From Poriferisodalis sp965204195 (lineage in GTDB: Bacteria; Actinomycetota; Acidimicrobiia; Acidimicrobiales; Poriferisodalaceae), in assembly GCF_965204195.1 (NCBI RefSeq), contig NZ_OZ241975.1, positions 1,488,001-1,552,000 on the forward strand: a stretch of 64,000 nt of DNA, written 5' to 3'. The first letter of the stretch is position 1; each line of letters opens with the position of its first letter. The position numbers were made by a program, and so were the translations under genes. The notes under the pieces were generated by a model that was given only the letters and a program-made list of their open reading frames with translations, was not told the DNA's origin and ran no database searches. Below are positions 39,306-47,770 of the stretch, piece after piece.

Positions 39306-40204
39306 CCCACGCCGTGGCGATCGTGCCTGCCTTCGACCGGGCGGACACGGTGGGTGCCACGGTGACGGCGCTGCGAACCGTGCCCGATGTGCTCGACGTC
39401 ATCGTGGTTGACGACGGTTCCCGGGACCGAACAGCGGCTGCCGCTGCGGCCGCAGGAGCGCGCGTCATCGAACTCGCACGTAATCGCGGCAAAGCAGCAG
39501 CGGTCGCCGCAGGCATCGCGGCGTCCGGTGCCCCCGACGTCTATCTCCTCATCGACGCCGATCTGGGCGGCTCAGCCGCGCTGGCGGGTGATCTTCTGCA
39601 GCCAATTGCGCTAGGCGAAGCCGACATGACGATCGCCGTCTTCGATGCTGCTGAGGGCCCGAGCGGGTTCGGGCTCGTCAAGGCGTTCGCGGCACGTGTC
39701 CTGCGTTCCGAGACGGGACTGGAACTGGCTGAACCTCTCTCGGGTCAGCGCGCCGTTCGGGGTCCGCTGCTGAGATCGCTGCAGCTCGCGCCTGGATTCG
39801 GTCTCGAGATCGGTCTGACGCTCGATGCGGCCGACCGAGGTGCCCGCATCAGCGAAGTCGAGATCGGATTCAGCCATCGGCAAACCGGGCGTGATCTCAG
39901 CGGCTTCGCGCATCGAGCGCGAATCGGGCGACACGTCTACCTCGCCGTGGCAGCCCGCACCGGCTGGCCGAAGGCGGTCTACTGCCTGGCCGCCTCACTG
40001 GCGGCCCGCGTCACCTCGGCGGCTCGCGGAGTGCCGGTGCGCGACCAGGGGCAGCAGCTCGGGCGCGCGGCACGCCAGTCATGGCAGCGAGCACGGCAGC
40101 TCGGACCGCCGCGCTCGCTTCGGAACCTGCGGCCTTGGCGTCCTCTTCGGCGGTTGCGGAGTCTGCCGGGGGGACGCGGTCGCCGGCCGACGAGCGATTC
40201 GTAA
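39302..40204 (+). CDS. Family 2 glycosyltransferase
   Basis: 300 residues, GT-A fold. VAIVPAFDRADTVGATVTAL at the N-terminus, VVDDGSRDRT near 38 and LIDADLGG near 82 (DxD-like metal site) are the GT2 motifs; QRAVRG near 150 resembles the GQRA/G motif of dolichyl-phosphate or undecaprenyl-phosphate sugar transferases. The C-terminal 60 residues are Arg-rich. Its ATG overlaps the steB stop. With the MraY-like gene downstream it may build a cell-envelope glycan linked to the division genes. Confidence 0.8.
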   Translation: MTHAVAIVPAFDRADTVGATVTALRTVPDVLDVIVVDDGSRDRTAAAAAAAGARVIELARNRGKAAAVAAGIAASGAPDVYLLIDADLGGSAALAGDLLQPIALGEADMTIAVFDAAEGPSGFGLVKAFAARVLRSETGLELAEPLSGQRAVRGPLLRSLQLAPGFGLEIGLTLDAADRGARISEVEIGFSHRQTGRDLSGFAHRARIGRHVYLAVAARTGWPKAVYCLAASLAARVTSAARGVPVRDQGQQLGRAARQSWQRARQLGPPRSLRNLRPWRPLRRLRSLPGGRGRRPTSDS

Positions 40205-40235
40205 GCCACGTGCGTTGCTGCACTACCCGCATCCA

Positions 40236-41378
40236 GTGACTATCAGCGCTGGCATCGCCGTTCGGACTGCTGCCGCATTGGCATTGATCCTCGTCGGCTC
40301 GGCGGTTGCGGCGGCGCTGCTGTGGCGTCTGGCGAGACCCCGGATGCGACGGCAGCGCTGGACGGGGGTCAACTACCGCGGCCAGCGGATCATTGCGACC
40401 TCGGGGCTGCTCGTCGTCGCCGTCGGCGTTGCCAGCGCAAGTGTCGTGGCGGCCTTGGCACGCCGCGCCACTGGTTGGTTTGCCTACGTCTCCGGCTCGA
40501 TAGGCCGTGCGCCAGCCGAAGTGTTCGAAGGGTCGGGTCCACTGGATCTCGTGCCTACAGACGCGCTCCGCACTCCACCCGTGGCCAGCGCCACGGGCGC
40601 GGTGGCGACGGCATCGGCTCTTGTGGCCTTCGGATTGCTGGGATATCGGGATGACACCCGGGGCGATGGTGATGCGAGCGGGTTCGCCGCGCACCTGGCG
40701 CGCAGCCTGCGCACTCGACGGCTCACGACCGGAGCGCAGAAAGCACTCGGTGGGGGAGCGGTTGCGCTCCTCAGCGTGCAGATTCTGCTGTTCGGCAACG
40801 TCGCCGTCTTGTGGAGCAGCAGGGGATGGGGCGACGGGTACGCCGTGATGCGCTCGTTTGAGCACCTCGTGATCGGATCACATGAGTCCTGGACCATGAT
40901 TCCGTGGTTGCGGGGGGCTGCGGTCGTAGCGCTGAGCGCCAACCTGCTGAATCTGCTCGACCGAGCGCCGGGCCGAGCCACCAAGGCTGCGCTGGCATGG
41001 TGGCTCTGCGGGCTCGTGCCTGCCGCTGTGTTCGGTTCCCCTTGGCCGCAAGGATTTCGGTTCGCGGAGGTCGGCGCTGGATGGTTCGCATGGCATTCGC
41101 CGGCCCTGTGGGCTGCGGGTGCCGTTGGCGCCGCGGTCGGTTTGCTGCGCAGCGAACTGGCGGAAGCGCACATGCTTGGCGACACCGGCGTCAATCCGCT
41201 TGGCGCTGCGCTGGGGCTGGCCACCGTCGCGATGTCCCCGGCGTCGGTCGAGTGGGCGGTGCTGGCGTTTTTGGCGGCCCTGAACCTGGCGAGCGAGCGC
41301 TGGTCGTTCAGTCGGATCATCGATGCAGTGCCGCCGCTCCGCTGGCTGGACCGGCTCGGTTCGCCCTACCGCAACTGA
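40236..41378 (+). CDS. MraY-like / glycosyltransferase family 4 membrane protein
   Basis: 380 residues with about ten membrane segments. Three short motifs fit the polyprenyl-phosphate sugar-1-phosphate transferase family (MraY/WecA): LLGYRDDTRGDG near 130, NLLNLLDRAPGRATKA near 235 and MLGDTGVNPLGAALGL near 313. It would transfer a sugar phosphate from a nucleotide sugar to a lipid carrier. GTG 40236 gives an N-terminus beginning at the first membrane helix; the in-frame upstream stretch is antisense-like and overlaps the GT2 gene. Confidence 0.78.
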   Translation: MTISAGIAVRTAAALALILVGSAVAAALLWRLARPRMRRQRWTGVNYRGQRIIATSGLLVVAVGVASASVVAALARRATGWFAYVSGSIGRAPAEVFEGSGPLDLVPTDALRTPPVASATGAVATASALVAFGLLGYRDDTRGDGDASGFAAHLARSLRTRRLTTGAQKALGGGAVALLSVQILLFGNVAVLWSSRGWGDGYAVMRSFEHLVIGSHESWTMIPWLRGAAVVALSANLLNLLDRAPGRATKAALAWWLCGLVPAAVFGSPWPQGFRFAEVGAGWFAWHSPALWAAGAVGAAVGLLRSELAEAHMLGDTGVNPLGAALGLATVAMSPASVEWAVLAFLAALNLASERWSFSRIIDAVPPLRWLDRLGSPYRN

Positions 41379-41395
41379 GTCTCCGACACCCATGC

Positions 41396-41444
41396 CCGCT
41401 GCATGGCAGCGGCGCTCTGCTCTATGCCCGTTGCATCGCAACGG
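41396..41444. terminator. Twin hairpins between convergent genes
   Basis: CCGCTGC-ATG-GCAGCGG (41396-41412) and CCGTTGC-ATC-GCAACGG (41428-41444) are two perfect 7-bp stems, 32 bp apart, in otherwise similar DNA. The third base pair differs as C-G versus T-A, a compensatory change. They flank the stop codon of the minus-strand gene. A bidirectional terminator is likely, though there is no T run. Confidence 0.5.
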
Positions 41445-42927
41445 CGCAGTGGCGATGCTCGGTCAAGCGCTCGTCGAGGCTGGGATGAACGATCTGGCCG
41501 CCGGAGACAACCGGGCGACCAGCCACGATCGTGTCCCGGGCCGACAGGGGGCCGCAGCGCAGCCATGCCTCGATGGGATCGGAGAGGGCGCCTGCGAACG
41601 CCGGCCCGTCAAGCTGCCACACCACGAGGTCACCGCATGCACCGGGCGACAGCTCGCCGATCTCGCCCTCGCGGCCGAGGCACGCTGCGCTGCCACGAGT
41701 CGCCAGGTCCAGGGCCTCGCGCGCAGAGAAATATGTCGTGCCGTCCCGTTCTGCATCGCCTCCTTCGGCGCCATCGACGTTCTGGCCTGCGGCGCCGTCG
41801 GCAGGGCGACCGCTGTCGAGGCCCTTGTCGGCGCTGAGGTGCCGCTGGCCGTCGCGCAGACGGCCGACCAGCAGGGCGTTGCGCGCCTCGGTCCACATCG
41901 ATGCCGAATCGGTGCTGGCCGAGCCGTCCACCCCCAGGCCCACCGGCACGCCCGCAGCCCGCAGATCGCGCACCGGCGCCAGCCCGACGCCGAGCAGCAG
42001 GTTCGAGCTCGGGCAGTGCGCCACGCCGGTGCCCCAGGATCCCAGCCGTGTGATCTCGGTCGCATTGGGCTGCACGCCGTGCGCGATCCACGAACGATTC
42101 GAGCCCCAGCCGCAGTGCTCGAAGTAGTCCACCGGTCGCATCCCGAACATCTCGATGCAGAAGCCGTCCTCACCGGGGTCCTCGCACAGGTGGGTGTGCA
42201 GGCGGACGTCGAGGCGTTCCGCCAGTTCGGCCGTCGCCGTCATCAGCTCGGTCGAGACGGAAAAAGGCGAGCACGGCGCCAGCGCGATCCTGACCATCGC
42301 GTCGGGCGAGCGGTCATGGTGCACGCCGACCAGCCGCTCCGATTCCGCCAGGATTTCCTCAGGCGATTGGCAGACCTCATCGGGCGGCAGCCCGCCGTCG
42401 GACTGGCCCAGCGACATCGAGCCGCGGGTCGGGTGAAAGCGCATGCCCAACTCGGCGGCCGCGGTGATCTCGGCTGTGATCAAGTCGCCTGCACCCCGGG
42501 GATGCACATAGAGGTGGTCGGTGCTGGTGGTGCAGCCGCCTAGCGCCAGCTCGGCCAGACCTACCCAGGCAGACAGGTACGCGCCCTGCTCATCGAGCCG
42601 CGCCCACAGCGGGTACAGCGTGGTCAACCAGTCGAACAAGCCTCCCCGAAGCGCCGGAGCGTACGACCGGGTGAGGTTCTGGTACATGTGATGGTGGGTG
42701 TTGACGAGCCCGGGCGTGACAAGGCAGCCGCCGGCGTCGATGCTCCGGTCTGCTGTGGGCGGCATCTGCGAGGCATCGCCGACCGCGCTGACGAGTCCGC
42801 CGGTGATGGCGACCCAGCCGCCGGCAATCTCGCGCCGCTGCTCATCGCACGTCGCCAGCAGTTCGGCACCGTGCACTAGCAGATCCGCCGTCGCAGCCGC
42901 CTGGGCTTTGTCTGATGCGTCGTTCAT
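41422..42927 (-). CDS. Amidohydrolase, 8-oxoguanine deaminase / chlorohydrolase type
   Basis: A 501-residue metal-dependent hydrolase. GLVNTHHHMYQNLTRSYAP near residue 75 is the HxH metal motif, HTHLCEDPGEDGF near 220 the next His, AHGVQPNATEI near 255 and GLGVDGSASTDSASMW near 305 the Asp site. The family deaminates 8-oxoguanine, cytosine-like or s-triazine compounds. An insert rich in Gly, Asp and Ala (about 335-365) is not usual in the family. ATG 42927 was preferred over TTG 42987, which adds 20 residues of no family similarity. Confidence 0.8.
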   Translation of the reverse strand: MNDASDKAQAAATADLLVHGAELLATCDEQRREIAGGWVAITGGLVSAVGDASQMPPTADRSIDAGGCLVTPGLVNTHHHMYQNLTRSYAPALRGGLFDWLTTLYPLWARLDEQGAYLSAWVGLAELALGGCTTSTDHLYVHPRGAGDLITAEITAAAELGMRFHPTRGSMSLGQSDGGLPPDEVCQSPEEILAESERLVGVHHDRSPDAMVRIALAPCSPFSVSTELMTATAELAERLDVRLHTHLCEDPGEDGFCIEMFGMRPVDYFEHCGWGSNRSWIAHGVQPNATEITRLGSWGTGVAHCPSSNLLLGVGLAPVRDLRAAGVPVGLGVDGSASTDSASMWTEARNALLVGRLRDGQRHLSADKGLDSGRPADGAAGQNVDGAEGGDAERDGTTYFSAREALDLATRGSAACLGREGEIGELSPGACGDLVVWQLDGPAFAGALSDPIEAWLRCGPLSARDTIVAGRPVVSGGQIVHPSLDERLTEHRHCAVAMQRA

Positions 42928-43075
42928 GATGTTCCGTCCGGCCGGTTGTTCACTCGGGGCGACGATCTCGGCGGATCCGGCAGGCAATTGCCGGACTTCC
43001 GTGAGGATCAGCCAACCTCAGCCGAAGCGACGGTAGCTTGATGACACATGCGAGAGCGTCCACCGAAGATGCCGC

Positions 43076-44740
43076 GTGGCTAAGCACATTTTCGTCACCG
43101 GCGGAGTTGCCAGCTCCCTCGGCAAAGGGCTCACGGCGGCCTCGCTCGGCCGGCTGCTGGCCGCCCGGGGACTGCGGGTCACCATGCAGAAGCTGGACCC
43201 GTACATCAACGTCGACCCCGGCACGCTCAACCCGTACGAGCACGGTGAGGTGTTCGTCACCGACGACGGCGGCGAGACCGATCTTGATCTCGGCCACTAC
43301 GAGCGGTTCATCGACGTGTCGCTGACCCGTGATTCGAATGCGACGACCGGCTCGATCTACCAGAAGGTGCTCGCCGACGAGCGACGGGGGGAGTATTTGG
43401 GTCGGACTGTGCAGGTCATCCCGCACATCACCGACGAGATCAAGGAACGCATCCGCAAGCTCGCCGACGGCGACGTGGACGTGGTCATCACTGAGGTGGG
43501 CGGCACCGTCGGAGACATCGAGATCCTGCCGTTCCTCGAGGCCATCAGGCAGATGCGTCTCGAGGTCGGCCAGCAGAACGTGTGCTACGTCCACGTCACG
43601 CTAGTGCCGTTCATCGGCCCGTCGGGCGAGCAGAAGACCAAGCCCACGCAGCACTCGGTGACCGAGCTGCGCAGTCGCGGCGTGCAGCCCGACGCCATCG
43701 TGCTGCGCAGTGAGGGTCCCATCGAGGACGGCCTGCGCAACAAGATCTCCAACCTCAGCGACGTCGAGCTGGCTGGCGTGGTGAATGCCCCCGATTCGTC
43801 GGTCCTCTATGAGATCCCGATGGTGCTGCGGTCCGAAGGTCTCGACAGCTTTCTGTGCGGGATCCTCGGCTTCGAAGATGTCGAGCCCGACCTTGCGGAC
43901 TGGGAGGCGATGCTCGCACGCATCAAGGCGCCGCAGGCGACGGTGCGCGTCGGCATCATCGGCAAGTACGTGGCGCTGCCCGATGCCTACCTGTCTGTAG
44001 TGGAGGCGCTCCGCCATGCGGCCTCCTACCACGGTGTCGAAGTCGACATCGAGTGGATCCACTCCGAGGAGATCGAGGGGTTGCTTGCTGCGGGGCGGCT
44101 GCGTCACCTCGACGGGATGGTGATCCCAGGAGGATTCGGCTCCCGGGGCATCGAGGGCAAGATCGCCGCGGCTGCGTACTCACGTGAGCATGACATTCCG
44201 TGCCTGGGCCTGTGCTTGGGGCTGCAGGTCATGGTCATCGAGTTCTGCCGCAACGAGCTGGGCCTGCTGGGTGCCAACTCGACCGAGTTCGACGCCAACA
44301 CGCTGCACCCGGTGATCGATCTCATGCATGCGCAGCGCGGTATCTCCGACAAGGGCGGCACCATGCGGCTCGGCGCATACGTGGCCAGGCTGGCGCCGCG
44401 CAGCCGCGTGGCGGCGATGTACGGCGACACGCTGGTCAACGAGCGGCACCGGCATCGTTACGAGGTGAACAGCGCTTACCGGCAGCGGATGGAAGAGGGC
44501 GGCCTGCAGTGCAGTGGGCTGTCGCCCGACGGGCGGCTGGCAGAGTTCATCGAGCTGGACGGCCACGCGTTCTGGGTGGGCACCCAAGCCCACCCGGAGT
44601 TCAAGAGCCGTCCTAACCGCCCGGCCCCGCTGTTCTGCGGACTGGTGGGCGCCGCGCTGGCGCGAGCCGAGGGACGCAATCCTCAGCTGCTGCCGGCATC
44701 GACTGGAACAGGGCCGCTGGGCACTGAACCCTTGGCCTAG
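43076..44740 (+). CDS. pyrG: CTP synthase
   Basis: A 554-residue enzyme making CTP from UTP with glutamine. The synthetase domain has FVTGGVASSLGKGLTAASLG at residue 6, KLDPYINVDPGTLNPYEHGE near 37 and the ITEVGGTVGDIEILPFLEA region near 139. The glutaminase domain has PGGFGSRG near 346, the nucleophile in CLGLCLGLQVMVIEF near 376 and HPEFKSRP near 510. The start is GTG with no strong ribosome site; a TAGCTT near 43034 may be its -10. Confidence 0.95.
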   Translation: MAKHIFVTGGVASSLGKGLTAASLGRLLAARGLRVTMQKLDPYINVDPGTLNPYEHGEVFVTDDGGETDLDLGHYERFIDVSLTRDSNATTGSIYQKVLADERRGEYLGRTVQVIPHITDEIKERIRKLADGDVDVVITEVGGTVGDIEILPFLEAIRQMRLEVGQQNVCYVHVTLVPFIGPSGEQKTKPTQHSVTELRSRGVQPDAIVLRSEGPIEDGLRNKISNLSDVELAGVVNAPDSSVLYEIPMVLRSEGLDSFLCGILGFEDVEPDLADWEAMLARIKAPQATVRVGIIGKYVALPDAYLSVVEALRHAASYHGVEVDIEWIHSEEIEGLLAAGRLRHLDGMVIPGGFGSRGIEGKIAAAAYSREHDIPCLGLCLGLQVMVIEFCRNELGLLGANSTEFDANTLHPVIDLMHAQRGISDKGGTMRLGAYVARLAPRSRVAAMYGDTLVNERHRHRYEVNSAYRQRMEEGGLQCSGLSPDGRLAEFIELDGHAFWVGTQAHPEFKSRPNRPAPLFCGLVGAALARAEGRNPQLLPASTGTGPLGTEPLA

Positions 44741-44804
44741 ACCGACGCCTCGTTCTGGCGCGATCTTGACCCACGTCAGTGCAGGCTGACACATTGGATA
44801 GGCG

Positions 44805-45731
44805 ATGCCCGCTGCCCTGGTCATGGAAGCCGAGGACTACTTGGGCTGGCTGTCCAATGAGCGAGGACGGTCAGCGCGCACAGTTGCGTCGTACCGGTCC
44901 GACCTCGATGCGTTCGCGGGATGGTTGGCGGCACGAGATGTCGACTTGCTCGGCGCCAGCTCAACTGAAATCGCCGCCTACCTGTCGCACTTGCGTGATG
45001 ATCTCGGACGGGCCGCTTCAACCGTCGCTCGGGCTGCGGTCAGCCTTCGCGGCCTCTACCGGTTCTTAGTAGCCGAGGACTTGACGACGGGCGATCCTGC
45101 AGGCACGCTCGACGTGCCCCGCGCGCCTGCCGGGTTGCCGCGGGCGTTGCGGCGCGATCAGGTCGAGCAGCTCCTGGCATCCCCCGTGGGCGACAGCCCG
45201 CTGGTGCGACGAGACCGGGCAATGCTCGAAGTGCTCTACGGCATGGGCCTGCGGGCCAGCGAGCTGGTGGCGCTGTCGCTGGGCGACGTCGACCTCGACG
45301 AGAGGCTCATGCGGGTGTGGGGCAAGGGCGGCAAGGAGCGCGTCGTGCCGGTGGGGCGTCACGCCGCCGATGCCGTGGGCGAATGGCTCAGCGGCGCCGG
45401 GCGCGGGGCGCTGGAGCCTGCTGCGTGGCGGTCGAGAGACGACGCCGCAGCGGTGTTCCTGAATGCCCGGGGCCGCCGCATCACCCGCCAGGGCGTCTGG
45501 CTGATCGTGCGCCGCCACGGCGACCGCGTCGGTCTCGGACCCGACCAGCTCACCACCCATGTCCTGCGCCACTCGTGCGCAACGCACATGCTCGACGGCG
45601 GTGCCGACATCCGCAGCGTGCAGGAACTGCTGGGTCATGCGTCGATCTCGAGCACCCAGCGCTACACCGCAGTGTCACAGGAACGGCTCACCGAGGTCTA
45701 CCGCCAAGCCCACCCCCGCGCCCGCTATTGA
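44805..45731 (+). CDS. xerD: Tyrosine recombinase XerD
   Basis: 308 residues. The N-terminal SAM-like core-binding domain covers 1-95. The catalytic residues are all present: Arg in LYGMGLRASEL near 148, Lys in GKGGKERVVP near 172, His-x-x-Arg in TTHVLRHSCATHML near 250, His in LLGHASISSTQRY near 275 and the nucleophile Tyr in that same motif. The position after pyrG is that of the housekeeping XerD resolving chromosome dimers, not a phage integrase. A TTGACC at 44767 may be its -35. Confidence 0.9.
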   Translation: MPAALVMEAEDYLGWLSNERGRSARTVASYRSDLDAFAGWLAARDVDLLGASSTEIAAYLSHLRDDLGRAASTVARAAVSLRGLYRFLVAEDLTTGDPAGTLDVPRAPAGLPRALRRDQVEQLLASPVGDSPLVRRDRAMLEVLYGMGLRASELVALSLGDVDLDERLMRVWGKGGKERVVPVGRHAADAVGEWLSGAGRGALEPAAWRSRDDAAAVFLNARGRRITRQGVWLIVRRHGDRVGLGPDQLTTHVLRHSCATHMLDGGADIRSVQELLGHASISSTQRYTAVSQERLTEVYRQAHPRARY

Positions 45732-45809
45732 CATGAGAGACTCAAACAGAAGACCAGCCATCCCTGATGTCAACCGGCACAGCTGGGCGTCCTTGAGGGG
45801 AGTGGTCAG

Positions 45810-46115
45810 TTGATCCTTCTCGCCAACCTCGACAATGTCCGCTGGGAGCCCTTGCTGCTGATTGGTGGACTGGCGGCTGGGGTGTATTTCCTGCCATCGA
45901 TGGTGGCGTTATTGAGGAGGCATCCCAGAGCCGGCACCGTTATCGCACTGAACATTCTGGGCGGGTGGACCGTCCTCGGTTGGCTGGTTGCGTTCTTCTG
46001 GTCCTCATGGTCGTCCATTGATCGAGACAAAGCGCAGCATGACTCGAATGAAAGGGAGTCGTGGACCCAGCGCGCCAGCCGGATCCTGCGCTCGGATTCT
46101 GATTTGAACACCTAG
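45810..46115 (+). CDS. Superinfection immunity-like small membrane protein
   Basis: 101 residues with two membrane segments (about 15-35 and 43-65). VYFLPSMVALLRRHP followed by VIALNILGGWTVLGWLVAFFW matches the Imm_superinfect family pattern, named after phage T4 Imm, which blocks DNA entry of superinfecting phage; most bacterial members are uncharacterised. The tail is polar and charged. TTG 45810 is preceded by GAGGGGAG. Base composition is visibly lower in GC than its neighbours, hinting at transfer. Confidence 0.65.
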   Translation: MILLANLDNVRWEPLLLIGGLAAGVYFLPSMVALLRRHPRAGTVIALNILGGWTVLGWLVAFFWSSWSSIDRDKAQHDSNERESWTQRASRILRSDSDLNT

Positions 46116-46238
46116 GTGTTGAGCGCATTGTCGAGAGGGGTGCGTAAGTCACCCCAGAGCCTCCACGAAACCCGGGGTGATTCATCCCGACGAGTGACCG
46201 GATCACATACCGCACCCGATGAATACCATCAGGGCCGG

Positions 46239-47624
46239 TTACACACAGAATCTGACAGGTCCACCTTGGCTAGGCGGGTCGGCGTTGCGGGGTTCGGGTG
46301 GCTGAAGTCGGGGTCGGCCGTCGGGAGGGGTGTGGATCTTGCGGCCGTGGGTGTGGAGATCACGGTGGCACGGCCTGCACATCGACGCGAGGTTCGGAAC
46401 TTCGGTGAGGCCGTCGTTCTCGTAGTAGTCGATGTGGTGCGCCTGGGTGTGCTCGGAGGTGAGCTTGCAACCGATGCAGCCGCCATCGCGCACCGCAAGA
46501 ACGAGGCGCTGGGCGTCGTTGGCGTTGCGTGTGCGTCCCAACGCGAGTTCTGACCAGTCGGCTTTGAACATAGCGGGCAGCACCTTGGCGTCGACGGCGA
46601 GCTCCACGAGCATCTGCGCCGACAGGGGAGTGCCGTCGTCGAGGCGGGGGTTGGCGAGCCGATCGCTCGTGACGTCGTAGTCGGCAACGATGATGAGGTT
46701 GTTCTTGGCGTGTCGTGCTGAGGCGGTGCCGGCGACAAGCTCGCTGAGCGCATCGGCCAGCAGTTGGCGGCGTGTCGGCATCGGACTGTCGCTGTTCGTG
46801 TTGCTGCAGGAACTGCCGTCGCCGGATGGGCCTGAGTGGGCGCCATCGGCACCGCCGGTATCGAGTTCGGCGCGGCGGCGCAGCGACCGGAGTTGGGCTT
46901 CGAGCGCAGTGCTGAGCTCGCGCCCGGTGAGGAAGTCGAACTTGCCGTGCAGATGCCACATGCCGTCGTCGCCCACCCGCAGCGACGCGAAGCGTTCATG
47001 ACGCTGCAACGCCAACTCGGCGTCGATGGGGCTCAGGTTCTCGGCGGCAGCCTCGGCTGCGAGGTCGGCTTCGACCTGCTGGCTGCGGTAGGCGAGGGGG
47101 TGCCGGGCGATCGTGTCGGAGGGATACACGCGGGCAAGCTCCAAGAAGTCGTCTTCGCTGCGGCGGTGTTTCTTGGGCGCCTCGCGGGCAATCACCCTCG
47201 CATGCGACATGTGAATTTCGCCGGCCTGCATCGCGTCGAGCGTGCTGCTGAATCCCTCCGAAACCAGGCTCTCGGCCAGGCGGGCTTCTGAGCGGGCCTG
47301 CGCGCAGTTCATGCGCGTCTGATCGCGCAGGATGTACGCGGCGGATTGCGCACCGTTGCGCGACGCCAGCTCACCCACCGCCGCCAGGTAGCGGCCCTCG
47401 ATACGGGAGCGCTCGGCCGCCAACTCGACGACCAGCGCCTTGAGTTCGCAGCCGCTCAGCGCCCCCAGATCGACACTGCAGTCGGCCGTGCCGCCGCCGG
47501 CCCACACCGCCGCCTCATTGGGCCATGCCGACCCAGCAGCGGGCCAAGTCGACGCCAGGCTGCTGTCGGCTTCGGGTGCGTCTACGTAGCCGGGGGCGAG
47601 TTCTCGCACGACGTCGCCGAACAT
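46239..47624 (-). CDS. DUF222 / HNH endonuclease domain protein
   Basis: 461 residues. The N-terminal DUF222 domain (about 40-250) is helical and typical of actinobacterial 13E12-type repeat proteins. The C-terminal HNH domain has CIGCKLTSEHTQAHHIDYYEN then NLASMCRPCHRDLH (about 385-425): two CxxC-type zinc pairs and the HH catalytic core are intact. The role is unknown; these genes are often multi-copy and associated with mobile DNA. ATG 47624 was chosen because a good promoter (-35 TTGCAT, 17-bp spacer, -10 TATGCT) ends six bases before it; upstream in-frame ATGs lie inside that promoter. Confidence 0.85.
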   Translation of the reverse strand: MFGDVVRELAPGYVDAPEADSSLASTWPAAGSAWPNEAAVWAGGGTADCSVDLGALSGCELKALVVELAAERSRIEGRYLAAVGELASRNGAQSAAYILRDQTRMNCAQARSEARLAESLVSEGFSSTLDAMQAGEIHMSHARVIAREAPKKHRRSEDDFLELARVYPSDTIARHPLAYRSQQVEADLAAEAAAENLSPIDAELALQRHERFASLRVGDDGMWHLHGKFDFLTGRELSTALEAQLRSLRRRAELDTGGADGAHSGPSGDGSSCSNTNSDSPMPTRRQLLADALSELVAGTASARHAKNNLIIVADYDVTSDRLANPRLDDGTPLSAQMLVELAVDAKVLPAMFKADWSELALGRTRNANDAQRLVLAVRDGGCIGCKLTSEHTQAHHIDYYENDGLTEVPNLASMCRPCHRDLHTHGRKIHTPPDGRPRLQPPEPRNADPPSQGGPVRFCV

Positions 47625-47630
47625 GAAGAG

Positions 47631-47659
47631 AGCATACATTTGTATGCAGACAAATGCAA
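47631..47659 (-). promoter_or_regulatory. Promoter of the DUF222-HNH gene, leaderless
   Basis: Minus strand: -35 TTGCAT (47659-47654), 17 bases, -10 TATGCT (47636-47631), then six bases to the ATG. An inverted repeat CATTTGT-N6-ACAAATG (47637-47656) fills the spacer and is placed like an operator. Confidence 0.65.
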
Positions 47660-47679
47660 ACACTCGCGCGCATCAATTT

Positions 47680-47693
47680 CAGGAAATTTCCTG
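47680..47693. promoter_or_regulatory. 14-bp palindrome upstream of the DUF222-HNH gene
   Basis: CAGGAAATTTCCTG is a perfect palindrome 20 bp upstream of the -35, in an AT-rich patch. A possible second regulator site. Confidence 0.4.
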
Positions 47694-47770
47694 GCACGCA
47701 CCACGAGCTGTGAGTGCGTTGACGCCCCATCTGGCTTGGCCTGCGTGCCCTCTTCGAGGGCCTGAGGCAG

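Noticed and set aside
44805..45731. XerD as a phage or integron integrase
   Set aside because: Position after pyrG and sequence fit the housekeeping XerD. No attachment site or phage genes are nearby.
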